A DNA stretch of 64,000 nt from Huiozyma naganishii CBS 8797 (Eukaryota > Ascomycota > Saccharomycetes > Saccharomycetales > Saccharomycetaceae): assembly GCF_000348985.1 (NCBI RefSeq), contig NC_035929.1, positions 620,001-684,000 on the forward strand, in the 5' to 3' direction. This document shows, piece after piece, positions 54,486-63,376 of this stretch (its first letter is position 1; the number at the start of each line of letters is the position of its first letter). The notes under the pieces are model-generated. The model was not told the origin of the DNA and made no database searches. It saw only the letters and a list, made by a program, of their open reading frames with translations. A program made the translations under genes and the position numbers.

Positions 54486-55373
54486 ATGGCGGGGAAGAGG
54501 GGAAGAAGAAGTAATAGCAACGGTGCCCGTGGAACGCAGCAGCAGCAGCAGCAACAAAACGGAAGAGTTGGCCTCGTTGCAGTGGGTAACGAATCAGATA
54601 TGGGAGGTCCGCTCCGTATCTTCACCACCACGTCGGAGGACGAGCAGTTGTCGAAGCAGCAGAGTAAGAACAAGTTAAGACGGAGAAGGAAGAGAGGTGA
54701 TGCTCGTGGTGCCATGAATGAGGACTTCGGGGATAATTTCAATAGCGAACTTTTCCTGGATCCTGAGTTGTTCAGAAGAACGTCGAAACCACGCCGTGGG
54801 TTTTCCGTTGCGAATGGACACTTATTGAGTGACGATAATGTCGGGATTCTGCTGAGACAGGCTGAGCTGCGAGTTAAGGCGAAGCGGAAGGTGGCCACGG
54901 GACCTGGGTCCGTTAAAAATAGAGCAAGCCGCAAGGAGTTGCTCGAGGCAATCAACGCCGAGAGAGATATAGCTAATAAAACCTCTAGGAAGAGATCTAG
55001 AGGTAAGAACGTTGTTCCGGGGAGGAGCAACGGACCTAGGTCTGGTTCGTCGCAGGCGCAGATACCACAAAACAGACTCGTTTTGTCTACCAGCACCAGA
55101 GCAGAGGACCAGCTATTGGCCATATCCAACTTGACCATTGGAATTGACAGGGAAAACTTGAAGGAAGTCTTGCAAAAAGTGGGCAAGTGCAAGATCGCCA
55201 GCATTAAATTGAGGGACTTACCAACAGGATCCGCTACCGCGCATGTTATGATGGCGCGTCCATCGGTCCCCGAGTTGGAACGGTTGCAAGTGATGTTTAA
55301 CGGTGCCCAGGTTGACGGTAGGGTTATCCAAGTCAATATCACATCAAAGCAACAGCTTGGACGTGGGCGCTGA
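54486..55373 (+). CDS. YHR127W-like nuclear protein with RRM-like C-terminus
   Basis: A 295-residue basic protein from ATG at 54486 (MAGKRGRRSNSNG); 15 upstream codons would require TTG. It has a polyglutamine run at about 18-24, a mixed-charge middle with bipartite basic patches (KNKLRRRRKRG; KTSRKRSRGKN), and at about 208-288 a segment shaped like an RRM: LLAISNLTIGIDRENLKEVL, KIASIKLRDL, SATAHVMMA, and a last strand DGRVIQVNIT. S. cerevisiae YHR127W, at the same position, is a nuclear protein of unknown function, about 243 residues. Identity rests mainly on synteny. The RRM reading, and so an RNA- or export-related role like Yra1-type proteins, is my inference. Confidence 0.8.
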   Translation: MAGKRGRRSNSNGARGTQQQQQQQNGRVGLVAVGNESDMGGPLRIFTTTSEDEQLSKQQSKNKLRRRRKRGDARGAMNEDFGDNFNSELFLDPELFRRTSKPRRGFSVANGHLLSDDNVGILLRQAELRVKAKRKVATGPGSVKNRASRKELLEAINAERDIANKTSRKRSRGKNVVPGRSNGPRSGSSQAQIPQNRLVLSTSTRAEDQLLAISNLTIGIDRENLKEVLQKVGKCKIASIKLRDLPTGSATAHVMMARPSVPELERLQVMFNGAQVDGRVIQVNITSKQQLGRGR

Positions 55374-55688
55374 TTTATTTAAAGAGCGTGTTCAACGGAA
55401 GAGGTTGTGGGGAACAATTGCAAAATGTTTCTGTGTTTACCCACACAACGGAAAAAGCAGCAAATATACCCAAAGGTAAGGGGGCAGCGGTAAAGAGAAA
55501 CAACGATGCCAATCAGGGATAATTGCCGTTTTCTTTTCTCTTTGAGGATATGTACAATACGTATATGTTTTCTGTCGCTGTTCAAATCCACCTTTGTAAA
55601 GCGATACAAAACTTGCTAATGTTATGTTTCATTTCTTACGGTGCATTTAGCCTTCATCAATTAGAAACGATGTGAAATTTAGTCGGTC
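55374..55688. other. intergenic, convergent YHR127W homologue/ALF1
   Basis: This 315-bp region lies between convergent stop codons. I see no gene. TGTTCAAATCC near 55580 imitates a tRNA B box but has no A box or cloverleaf around it. Confidence 0.5.
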
Positions 55689-56432
55689 TCATACTTCTTC
55701 GTCAGAGGTATCGTCTGATGCTCTTGGGGTAAATTCAGAACCTGTGTGCACACATAGAGGTTTAAGAAACCCACCATGGTTCTTGGCCACAGGACCAAAG
55801 TACGTAGTACCCTTCACGGCACCTTCATTTTTCCCAACAGCATCATCGAACTCAATCCCACACCATATATCAGTTTCGCTAATATCAGGTACTTTGCCTA
55901 TAAACCGCAACCATCCTCTTCTCTCGAGCTGATTGGGCTTATTGCCTGTGGTCACACAACACCGTTGACCAACCTCCAATTCTTTCAACCGATCATCAAT
56001 CAATGAGTCTTCAATGGCACGTTTTGAGGAGTACTTTGGGTCGAACCTTCCCAACTTGGCCTGTTTCTTCCATTGAAGAACAGAATTCTGTTTTTGGCTG
56101 TATTGCTCTTCAGATAGGGAAAAACTGCTTGCATTTTGCCGGGATCTGTTATCGATTGATTCTTTCAGGGCGTTGACGAGCGAGTCTGAGTTTGTATCCT
56201 CAACCATAATCCGAGCAACGGACCGGATAGCAAAGTCGTGCCCCAAATCTCGTGTGGGATAAACAATAGACTCGCCCTCACCACCAAGTCTACTTTGCAA
56301 TGTCAGTTTCATATCCTCAACCTCAATTCCTGTGAGAAGTTTCAACTTCGAGACCAACGTTTCGAGCGAAATCCCGTCATCCAGCTCGTACGATGTGGAG
56401 CAAAGTGCAGAGTCAACAAATACCGTGACCAT
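55689..56432 (-). CDS. ALF1: tubulin-folding cofactor B, Alf1
   Basis: Alf1 is cofactor B; it captures alpha-tubulin after CCT and passes it to Pac2 (cofactor E). The 247 residues show an N-terminal ubiquitin-like domain (about 1-85, MVTVFVDSALCSTSYELDDG), a coiled-coil linker and a CAP-Gly domain (about 150-230; GWLRFIGKVPD, WCGIEFDDAVGKNEGAVKG, YFGPVAKNHGGFLKP). The GKNEG loop is the CAP-Gly signature with a conservative D-to-E change. The acidic end DDTSDEEV is the kind of tail CAP-Gly partners bind. In S. cerevisiae it is YNL148C, divergent from LSM7, as here. Confidence 0.95.
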   Translation of the reverse strand: MVTVFVDSALCSTSYELDDGISLETLVSKLKLLTGIEVEDMKLTLQSRLGGEGESIVYPTRDLGHDFAIRSVARIMVEDTNSDSLVNALKESIDNRSRQNASSFSLSEEQYSQKQNSVLQWKKQAKLGRFDPKYSSKRAIEDSLIDDRLKELEVGQRCCVTTGNKPNQLERRGWLRFIGKVPDISETDIWCGIEFDDAVGKNEGAVKGTTYFGPVAKNHGGFLKPLCVHTGSEFTPRASDDTSDEEV

Positions 56433-56521
56433 CTGCAGCTATCCTACCCCCGTAGAGCATCTAGAAGTGACCAAGGCGTCCGCTGACCGTCCAGACGTAA
56501 CTCAAGACCGTCACTTTCAGA

Positions 56522-56564
56522 AGCCCTAATTTGCACCGTCTCTTCAGCAGTTCCCAAACCCTAG
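56522..56564. promoter_or_regulatory. pair of Tbf1-type motifs in ALF1/LSM7 promoter
   Basis: AGCCCTAA at 56522-56529 matches ARCCCTAA exactly, and AACCCTAG at 56557-56564 matches at seven of eight positions, 35 bp apart. Orientation is opposite to the COX23 cluster when read on the plus strand. Only sequence matches support this. Confidence 0.45.
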
Positions 56565-56691
56565 TCAAAAAAGAGCAGAAAAAAAATACTTGTGAAATTA
56601 ACCACCAGACTCTCAAATGGTGCGTTCTGTGAAAGCGGACATCCCCTTCTAGTGCACGGTCAAGACCCACAGGACTCAACACAGTGCTAAT

Positions 56692-57227
56692 ATGAGTTCA
56701 ATTGTACGTATACCCCCCCACCTGCCTAAAAAAATAAAATATACTCGGCTGGCTAAGGAAGACATTTATTTTATAATTTTCATTTTGGGCTTTCAGTTCT
56801 TCTTGTTGGCCAACCGACGCAACTCTTTGCCTATATTTACTAACAGTTTCCCTCCTTTTTGTTTTGTTATATTCTATAGAACCAAGAGAAACCAATGAAG
56901 GAACAGCAACAGCAACAACAGCAGCAACAGAAAAAGAAATTCGAAAGCCCTAAAAGAGAGGCTATTGTGGACCTTGCGAAGTACAAGGATTCTAAAGTTC
57001 GTGTCAAGCTGATGGGCGACAAATTGGTGGTAGGTGTGCTGAAGGGATATGACCAATTGATGAACTTGGTACTGGACGAAACGGCTGAGTACCTAAAGGA
57101 CGCCAACGACGAAATCTCAAGAGACAAGACGAGGGATTTGGGCTTCACCGTCATAAGAGGCAACATTCTCGTTTCCATAAGCCCACTGGAGGGATCCGAA
57201 GTAATATACATGCAAAGCTCGCAATAA
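56692..57227 (+). CDS. LSM7: Lsm7, Sm-like RNA-binding protein, spliced
   Basis: Lsm7 belongs to the Lsm1-7 ring (mRNA decapping in P-bodies) and the Lsm2-8 ring (U6 snRNA binding). Exon 1 is only 12 nt (56692-56703, MSSI); exon 2 (56880-57227) continues NQEKPMKEQ in frame, giving 119 residues (S. cerevisiae 115). A short Gln tract from mixed CAG/CAA codons precedes the Sm fold: Sm1 VRVKLMGDKLVVGVLKGYD and LMNLVLDE, Sm2 LGFTVIRGNILVSI. S. cerevisiae LSM7 (YNL147W) also has a 5' intron. Starting at the internal ATG (56895) would also give an intact Sm fold, but the splice signals are perfect. Confidence 0.93.
56704..56879 (+). other. LSM7 intron
   Basis: 176-nt intron with donor GTACGT (56704-56709), branch point TACTAAC (56838-56844) and acceptor CTATAG ending at 56879. 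It falls between codons 4 and 5. Confidence 0.9.
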
Positions 57228-57720
57228 ATGTCACCACCGTCAGCTCATCTTGTATCCACCGGAAAAAGCAGCACGCTTAACTGGCTGCCCACCGACATAA
57301 ATATATACTACTAAATCATATATAGGTATACCTTTCATCGACTAACCCCAGTCCCCCCATGAACTACTCCTGCTGTCCTTGTACTAGAAACCTGGCTGTC
57401 TCAGACCAGTGGCTGTTAGTAGTGACGGTAGTATCTCCCACGGCGTTAATGACGGATCCCTCTTCGCCCGTCGGAAATAAAAAGTGAATATTTCGATCTC
57501 ATCGAAAATTTTTTTTTTTGATAAAGTGAAAAATTTACTGTATAAATGCGATGAGCTGTGACAGAAAATTTTCAATTTGTGCACTTTAGGAGGCATCGCT
57601 TGCGGATCATCAATTGACGTCTATCCCGATTAGATAATCTTTTTTCCGTATATTTGGGTGAAAAAACACGAGAGAAGGCTTGACCAATAATACCACAAAA
57701 CAACCCATATTCGATTAACA
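57228..57720. other. promoter region of FUR1
   Basis: This 493-bp gap contains an RRPE-PAC module at 57527-57557 and a T11 tract just before it. No gene is seen. Confidence 0.55.
57527..57557 (+). promoter_or_regulatory. RRPE + PAC module upstream of FUR1
   Basis: TGAAAAATTT (57527-57536) and GCGATGAGCT (57548-57557) are exact RRPE and PAC matches 11 bp apart, ending 163 bp before the FUR1 start. The order RRPE-then-PAC with close spacing is the productive arrangement at ribosome-biogenesis genes, which fits a pyrimidine salvage gene tuned to growth rate. Confidence 0.65.
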
Positions 57721-58371
57721 ATGTCCACTGAACCTTTCAAGAACGTATACTTGCTTCCACAGACCAACCAATTGTTGGGGCTATATACCATCATTAGGGA
57801 CAAGAACACCACAAGACCAGATTTCATTTTTTATTCCGACAGAATCATCAGACTGCTAGTCGAGGAAGGTTTGAACCACCTTCCAGTGACACCAAAGACC
57901 GTCGCTACACACACGGGCGAAGACTTCACAGGTGTCTCCTTTGTTGGCAGAATCTGCGGGGTTTCCATAGTGAGGGCCGGTGAGTCCATGGAACAAGGGC
58001 TGAGAGACTGCTGTAGGTCTGTTCGTATCGGTAAAATCTTGATTCAAAGAGACGAAGAGACAGCTTTGCCAAAACTCTTCTACGAAAAGCTACCAGAAGA
58101 TATCTCAGATAGATACGTGTTTTTGTTAGACCCAATGCTGGCTACAGGGGGTAGCGCCATCATGGCCACCGATGTACTAATCAAGAGAGGGGTGAAACCA
58201 GAAAGAATCTACTTTTTGAACCTGATCTGCAGCAAGGAAGGTATCGACAGATACCATGCTGCCCACCCAGATGTTAAAATTGTAACGGGTGTTTTAGACA
58301 AAGGTCTGAACGAACAGAAATACCTAGTCCCAGGTCTTGGTGACTTTGGTGACAGATACTACTGCATCTAA
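57721..58371 (+). CDS. FUR1: uracil phosphoribosyltransferase
   Basis: Fur1 salvages uracil, converting uracil plus PRPP to UMP, and also activates 5-fluorouracil. The 216 residues equal the S. cerevisiae length. Markers are NVYLLPQTNQLLGLYTIIRD at the start, the flexible-loop region RICGVSIVRAGESMEQGLRD, the PRPP-binding loop DPMLATGGSA (137-146) and the C-terminal uracil-binding end PGLGDFGDRYYCI. Codon use is biased to preferred codons, as for an expressed metabolic gene. Orthologue of YHR128W and convergent with ARP1. Confidence 0.97.
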   Translation: MSTEPFKNVYLLPQTNQLLGLYTIIRDKNTTRPDFIFYSDRIIRLLVEEGLNHLPVTPKTVATHTGEDFTGVSFVGRICGVSIVRAGESMEQGLRDCCRSVRIGKILIQRDEETALPKLFYEKLPEDISDRYVFLLDPMLATGGSAIMATDVLIKRGVKPERIYFLNLICSKEGIDRYHAAHPDVKIVTGVLDKGLNEQKYLVPGLGDFGDRYYCI

Positions 58372-58597
58372 TTTGAAAAAGCGTGAACGAAACACAACAA
58401 AACAATCTAAAACGGTCTGTTGCTCACTATCAATTGAAATCCGTTATCTATCGAAGTTATCAACGGGACACCCTTTTGCTACCGGGTCTTTGCTTACATT
58501 TTTATCTTTTCCCACTTTCTTTCTGTGTCCTAAATATGTAGTATATTGTCATAAACACACTCATCAAAAGAACGAAGAACTTTTGAATCACTCGCTC

Positions 58598-59761
58598 TCA
58601 CAGAAACTTCCTATGTACCATACTGGGGTCCTCCTCGTACATTTCTCTGGTGAGCCACAGGTTTCTGAATCCGTAAAGCCCAGACAGTATCGATCCGCCA
58701 ATCCACGCTATGTACGACCTTTCAGCAAGCGACCTTATCTTGACCTTTGTATGTTTCGGTAGCATTTTTTTCGTCTCGCTCATTGTTCTTTGGTCAAACC
58801 CTTTTAACATTGTTGTACCACCACTCAAAACTATGTTCTCGAGGAGCTGGGTCCGAAGATCCATATCAACCTTGTTTATCGATTCGAGCAGCATTTCGGG
58901 GACACTGACACATTCTGATCCTATGAGCTGAGGTTGGAATAAAATCTCAGAGGTTCTGTACTTGCCCTTCCCGAACGTCAACTCCTGACCATCGGGCAAC
59001 TTAACCGTTGACGTGTTCTCTCTTTCATGGATGAAGAACTTCTCCTCCTCAAACTTATAGTCCAGGGCCACGTAGTTGGCCTTCTCCTTGATTGTTCTTA
59101 CAATCTCTTGTTCACTATTTGAGAACAACGAGAGCCCTGTGCTCTTCCTTATATAAAATTGCAACTCTTGTGTTATATCCCTACCACCAATGTCTATCCG
59201 TCGTATTGAAGAGGGCAGAGCAAATCCTTGGTATACAGGAGTCGATGCACTGTACCCCTCACCACACTCTAATACACAGCCAGTGGTTTGTCCAGTAGCA
59301 TATAAGGATAAAACTGCAGGATGAGCAACGTACAACGCATCAAAGTTGAAGGTTTCATAAAGTATCTCGCACATAGTTTCCCGGTTTTTGGTAGAGTTTA
59401 GTGGCGCCTCCGTAATCAGTAAAGGATGATCCCCGATTTGCGAATTTCCTTGACCCAATTGCAATTTGCTGTAAAAGATATGAGACCAAAGCAGTTCCAT
59501 ATCGTCCCAGTTGGTAACTTCGCCTCGAGAAATGGGCCTTCTCAAAGCTAAAAGACCTCTTAATCGCTGTGCCTCGTTCCCTACAAAGGTTCTATCCTCG
59601 AGCCCCGTTGTCATCACTTTCTTGTAGCGCGGCTTGCCGGCCATTGTATACTCCAAAATAGCAGGGGTTTCATCACCGCTAAAACCAGCTTTCAGAATTG
59701 CAGAACCATTATCTAATACCACGGGCTGATTGTACAGAGTGGAAAAGCTATCATCAGCCAT
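58598..59761 (-). CDS. ARP1: actin-related protein Arp1 (dynactin centractin)
   Basis: Arp1 forms the short filament of dynactin, which activates dynein for spindle movement into the bud. The product is 387 residues from ATG at 59761 (MADDSFSTLYNQPVVLDNGS; S. cerevisiae 384); a longer frame to 59797 begins with GTG. Actin-fold motifs are present: phosphate 1 LDNGSAILKAGFSGDE, phosphate 2 LECGEGYSAS (a DxG replaced by ECGEG, where S. cerevisiae has DCGEG), and adenosine LSGGTTMLKGF. The C-terminus (MVHRKFL) differs from actin, as is usual for this family. Orthologue of YHR129C. Confidence 0.94.
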   Translation of the reverse strand: MADDSFSTLYNQPVVLDNGSAILKAGFSGDETPAILEYTMAGKPRYKKVMTTGLEDRTFVGNEAQRLRGLLALRRPISRGEVTNWDDMELLWSHIFYSKLQLGQGNSQIGDHPLLITEAPLNSTKNRETMCEILYETFNFDALYVAHPAVLSLYATGQTTGCVLECGEGYSASTPVYQGFALPSSIRRIDIGGRDITQELQFYIRKSTGLSLFSNSEQEIVRTIKEKANYVALDYKFEEEKFFIHERENTSTVKLPDGQELTFGKGKYRTSEILFQPQLIGSECVSVPEMLLESINKVDMDLRTQLLENIVLSGGTTMLKGFDQRTMSETKKMLPKHTKVKIRSLAERSYIAWIGGSILSGLYGFRNLWLTREMYEEDPSMVHRKFL

Positions 59762-60036
59762 TATATAACCCTCCGTACCCTTAATACTCTCGTTCACATA
59801 CCGTCTCTGCTTTTATTGTAATATCTAACTTATTTTATAAAGAATTCTTTAAAGAAATCGGTGGTCACGGTTAACCACTAACGAAGACCCATGAACTGTA
59901 CATTTGCATACACACTTAAGATAAACTATAAAGGCAATACAGTAGCCAAAGTTCAGGCGTCGTCCCTATCGTCTAGATATAAATATTATTGGACGGCTCA
60001 TAACTATACTAACGACATATCGCAGTGGGCATGCCA

Positions 60037-62334
60037 TCACTTCTTCCGCGAGCTTTTCGTAAATACCTTTGATTCTGCTTTTAAATATCCCACTGGTCCC
60101 ACAATGTATGCCTTCAAGTAATGGTTCTTAACTTTGGAGTAATCGGTCCCGCTCAAATAATTGAGCCTTTTCTTGTGCGCGCCGTTATCAGAATCACCCA
60201 ACCACATAGGTACATTATTAGTTTTGTAGGATGGCTCCTTAGTAGGTCTGAAAATAACAGCCCCAATCCATTCCTGATCCTCGATCAACGGCCTAATGCA
60301 TCTCAGGGAATCACGGACATACTTTTTCCGAGTTGTGTTGAAAGGAATTGGATTCCACTTAACATCGTCATTTCCGGAGGATGTGAGCCATCTCAGATCA
60401 CTGTTTCCAGAAAAATTGCCTGATCTATATGCATCGTGGTAGTCATATTCATCATCATCATCGTCGTCATCATCAGCACCCTCCAAATCTTCCTCTTCAT
60501 CATCGTATGAATCGTAGAATAAACCCTCCTCTCTATAAATATCCGATGGATCTTCAATTTCTTCATCATCATCACAAGCAACATCTGCACTCTCCTCTGC
60601 AATATAGGTAGATATATTAGCATAGTCTGTGCGGTGCTCCGATATACCTTCGTCGATGGTTTCACTTTGCATTCCTACAGCATGACTGCGACCCGCAACT
60701 GGCATATGCAACACATTGTTGGCTCTATCTCTATAATTTGGCGCAACTGAAGGCTGCATATTCTGGGCTGTGGGGCTCACATTCGTCATTGTCGAGATGG
60801 ACATCTTTCTTGTATTTTTGGGAGTTGACATGCACTGGCTATTTAAACTGAAAGGAACCGTTGGTGAAGAGGTAGACCTCGTTCTACCGCTACTACCCGT
60901 CTCGGCACCCGACACCTGGGTCAATGGCAATAAAAGTGATGTTCTTCTTATTGGTTCTGGAGAACTTATACCACTATTTGGTGGTGTATCAGGAAAAGAT
61001 TTGTTTGACTGGCTCTTAAATATGTTTCTTAATTTCCATTTAAACGAAGAATTCAATGTCTGTACGCTATCAGAACTATTTGCTGCGCTTTGGTGTGCGC
61101 TCAAACTGGCGCTGCTACCCCTTCTACTAGTGGTGGTACTGAATTTACCACTGGAGGTAGATGACGAGGACAAAATTCTGTTGAACTCGGCTAAATAGAG
61201 GTGGCTCCCGCTTGATGAATTTTGGAAAGATTTGGATCCCTTTGCCATGGTGGTTAACGATGAGGTTATACTCTGGGTTCTGCTTCTCACTCTGGAATGT
61301 TTCCTTCTTTGGCTTCTCCTGCGTCTCCTCATACGTCTTCTGGGGACGACTCTGTAGTCCGGCAGATCTCTAAAATCGAGGTCTAATGATACAGAAATAC
61401 CAACGGATAGGTACATGGACCACATGATGAGGTCGTCGACGTTGTTGAAACTGATTAAAAACTGTTCTGTTTCGCAACGTAGTCTCAGCACGAACGCTTT
61501 CTTGTCGTAGTCTATTGGTATCCCGTACGAGGCAAATTGCAAAGTGAATGATTTGAACATGTTTGAATCCGACAAATAGTGTTGTTTATTCTTTTCCACC
61601 ATTTGGCGCACAATTCGTTCACTTTCTGGTGTGAGTTCCTTCACGCCTTTCACGCGCTTCGATGACAGGGACAGAATGCTCGAGGTTTTGTATTCCCCAG
61701 TCACCGTTGAGATGGAGCTTGACAGTTCTTTGATTTTGTTTGTAATGGTGTCATCCAGGGCGTAAAAATTCAACTGCGTCGAGTTGATCTCCATTACACA
61801 GTCCCTCCAAGACCTCGACGTCGATGGTTCATAAGGCGATACTCTTTCAAACTTCAACGATACGATGGCGTACTTGTTTACCGCAGGTGTGTATGCCGGC
61901 GGCTGGTCGTCCCTCGAACAAGTCGTTATATTTTCATAGATGGGGAATCGCACTGTTCTATTTGGGTTCGATGTTTTGTAACCTGGGACTCTGCTTGGGG
62001 CCCTGTCAATGTAGAGTAAGAAATCGTTGTTAAAAGTGTATTTCGACGTTGATAGTTGAGCGGGCCCAGCAGTATTAAAGTTTGCGTAGTTAGGCGATAT
62101 AATCCGCTTGACAGCAAGCGGTGGTGCAGTGCCACTTCCCGGTGTTGCACTGTTTTCAACAGTGACCGATGTTTCACTTGTATTGCTTGATAGAGTCAAG
62201 AACTCGTTGTTGATCGACGTCGAGGCACTCGACACTGGAGACTTCAACGGATCTGTCCCGGTCTCCGCCGATTGCCCGTGGTTTATCAGAGTTTTATGCT
62301 CGAAGTCGTCTTGCTCCGTAAGTACTCTCAACAT
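60037..62334 (-). CDS. PH-domain protein, YHR131C/YNL144C family
   Basis: A 765-residue protein of the fungal PH family whose S. cerevisiae members (YHR131C, YNL144C) are poorly characterised. A PH fold split by an insertion covers about 155-340 (YAIVSLKFERVSPYEPSTSR, WRDCVMEINSTQLNFYALDD, then KAFVLRLRCETEQFLISFNN and WSMYLSVGISVSLDL). It is followed at once by a remarkable basic run (RRRMRRRRRSQRRKHSRVRS) that could bind phosphoinositides or act as a nuclear signal. The middle is Ser/Thr-rich, followed by a long acidic stretch of Asp/Glu near 630-660. The C-terminal 90 residues (EWIGAVIFRPTKEPSYKTNN, YLKAYIVGPVGYLKAE) are conserved in the family. The start is the first ATG. Confidence 0.88.
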   Translation of the reverse strand: MLRVLTEQDDFEHKTLINHGQSAETGTDPLKSPVSSASTSINNEFLTLSSNTSETSVTVENSATPGSGTAPPLAVKRIISPNYANFNTAGPAQLSTSKYTFNNDFLLYIDRAPSRVPGYKTSNPNRTVRFPIYENITTCSRDDQPPAYTPAVNKYAIVSLKFERVSPYEPSTSRSWRDCVMEINSTQLNFYALDDTITNKIKELSSSISTVTGEYKTSSILSLSSKRVKGVKELTPESERIVRQMVEKNKQHYLSDSNMFKSFTLQFASYGIPIDYDKKAFVLRLRCETEQFLISFNNVDDLIMWSMYLSVGISVSLDLDFRDLPDYRVVPRRRMRRRRRSQRRKHSRVRSRTQSITSSLTTMAKGSKSFQNSSSGSHLYLAEFNRILSSSSTSSGKFSTTTSRRGSSASLSAHQSAANSSDSVQTLNSSFKWKLRNIFKSQSNKSFPDTPPNSGISSPEPIRRTSLLLPLTQVSGAETGSSGRTRSTSSPTVPFSLNSQCMSTPKNTRKMSISTMTNVSPTAQNMQPSVAPNYRDRANNVLHMPVAGRSHAVGMQSETIDEGISEHRTDYANISTYIAEESADVACDDDEEIEDPSDIYREEGLFYDSYDDEEEDLEGADDDDDDDDEYDYHDAYRSGNFSGNSDLRWLTSSGNDDVKWNPIPFNTTRKKYVRDSLRCIRPLIEDQEWIGAVIFRPTKEPSYKTNNVPMWLGDSDNGAHKKRLNYLSGTDYSKVKNHYLKAYIVGPVGYLKAESKVFTKSSRKK

Positions 62335-63376
62335 CTTTCCTCACCAAGTTGTGCAGTTGTGAGCCTAAATGGACGCTGGAGAGTGATCTTGGTGACTTGT
62401 GGTCAGGCACAACACAAGGAAATATAATTGCACGTATAACGACGAAAGATGGGAAGTGATAGACGTACGGTTTCTTCGAGATTTCCTGAATTAGTAGAAA
62501 AATCGAAGAGGTAACAACGACCGGTCTCTCCGTTTGTACCAGAATTTCAGAACTTCTGTTTCAGAATGACGCTTGCCGTGGGAGCTAACTAGCTGGGGGT
62601 GAAACGCCAGTTGATCCTGGATCAATATTTGAGTGAATTCCTCGAGCCTGCTTGCTTGCAAGCTTTAAAGAAAATGTACAATAACCGAACGATACCTCCA
62701 GAGCAACGGTAGCAGCTGTCACTCCTGGCTCCGTGCCCCTCTTGCTCTTTTATGACTATCCCGCGGATCTCTGTAAGTTTCCGTCTCTCCTCGAGAAAAC
62801 CACGCGAGATTTGAAACAACAACAAAAATGACGTATTGCGAGCGCTGATGCCTGCCTGGGGTTGCTTTCCGTTAACAGGACCGGTTGCGTACTGACTCTA
62901 CACTGATGTGTATGCAACTATTATCCCCGTCCCAACAAGAACAGACACACACACAAACATATATACACTTCTATTTAGTGCCCCGCAGGCCTCTCCTTAA
63001 GTAATCCCGTTTAGATAATCCGCTCTTCTCGAGCGATTTCTATTGTTCCGTGAGCTGATTATGTGATCGCTCGAGGCAGCCAGCAGTAAGAAAAGAAAGG
63101 TCGCGGCCGGGAACCCGCACTAGGGCCGCGCTGACCGGGATGCAGGTCTACCTACCCCACTATACTGCTGCTGCAGGGGAAACAAGCAAGTTTGGGTGCG
63201 CATCGATACGTCATGACAGATATCGTGAAGAATCTAGGCTTTTTGTAGTAGCGAAGAGGGCACTGGGACAAAACTGGTGCGTTTAGTCTTGGAATCACAC
63301 CGGATTGCCTGTCCCCATGGTACGGCACGTACATACACACATATATATTGCTGACCAGTTCGTGCAACGCTTGGGC
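62335..63376. other. long intergenic region, PH-domain gene/ECM14
   Basis: This 1.04-kb region between two minus-strand genes contains no frame with support. In S. cerevisiae IGO2 (YHR132W-A) lies here; I find no trace of it. A short inverted repeat GCGGCC/GGCCGC brackets 63102-63128, and a CA-rich run is at about 62944-62956. Confidence 0.5.
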
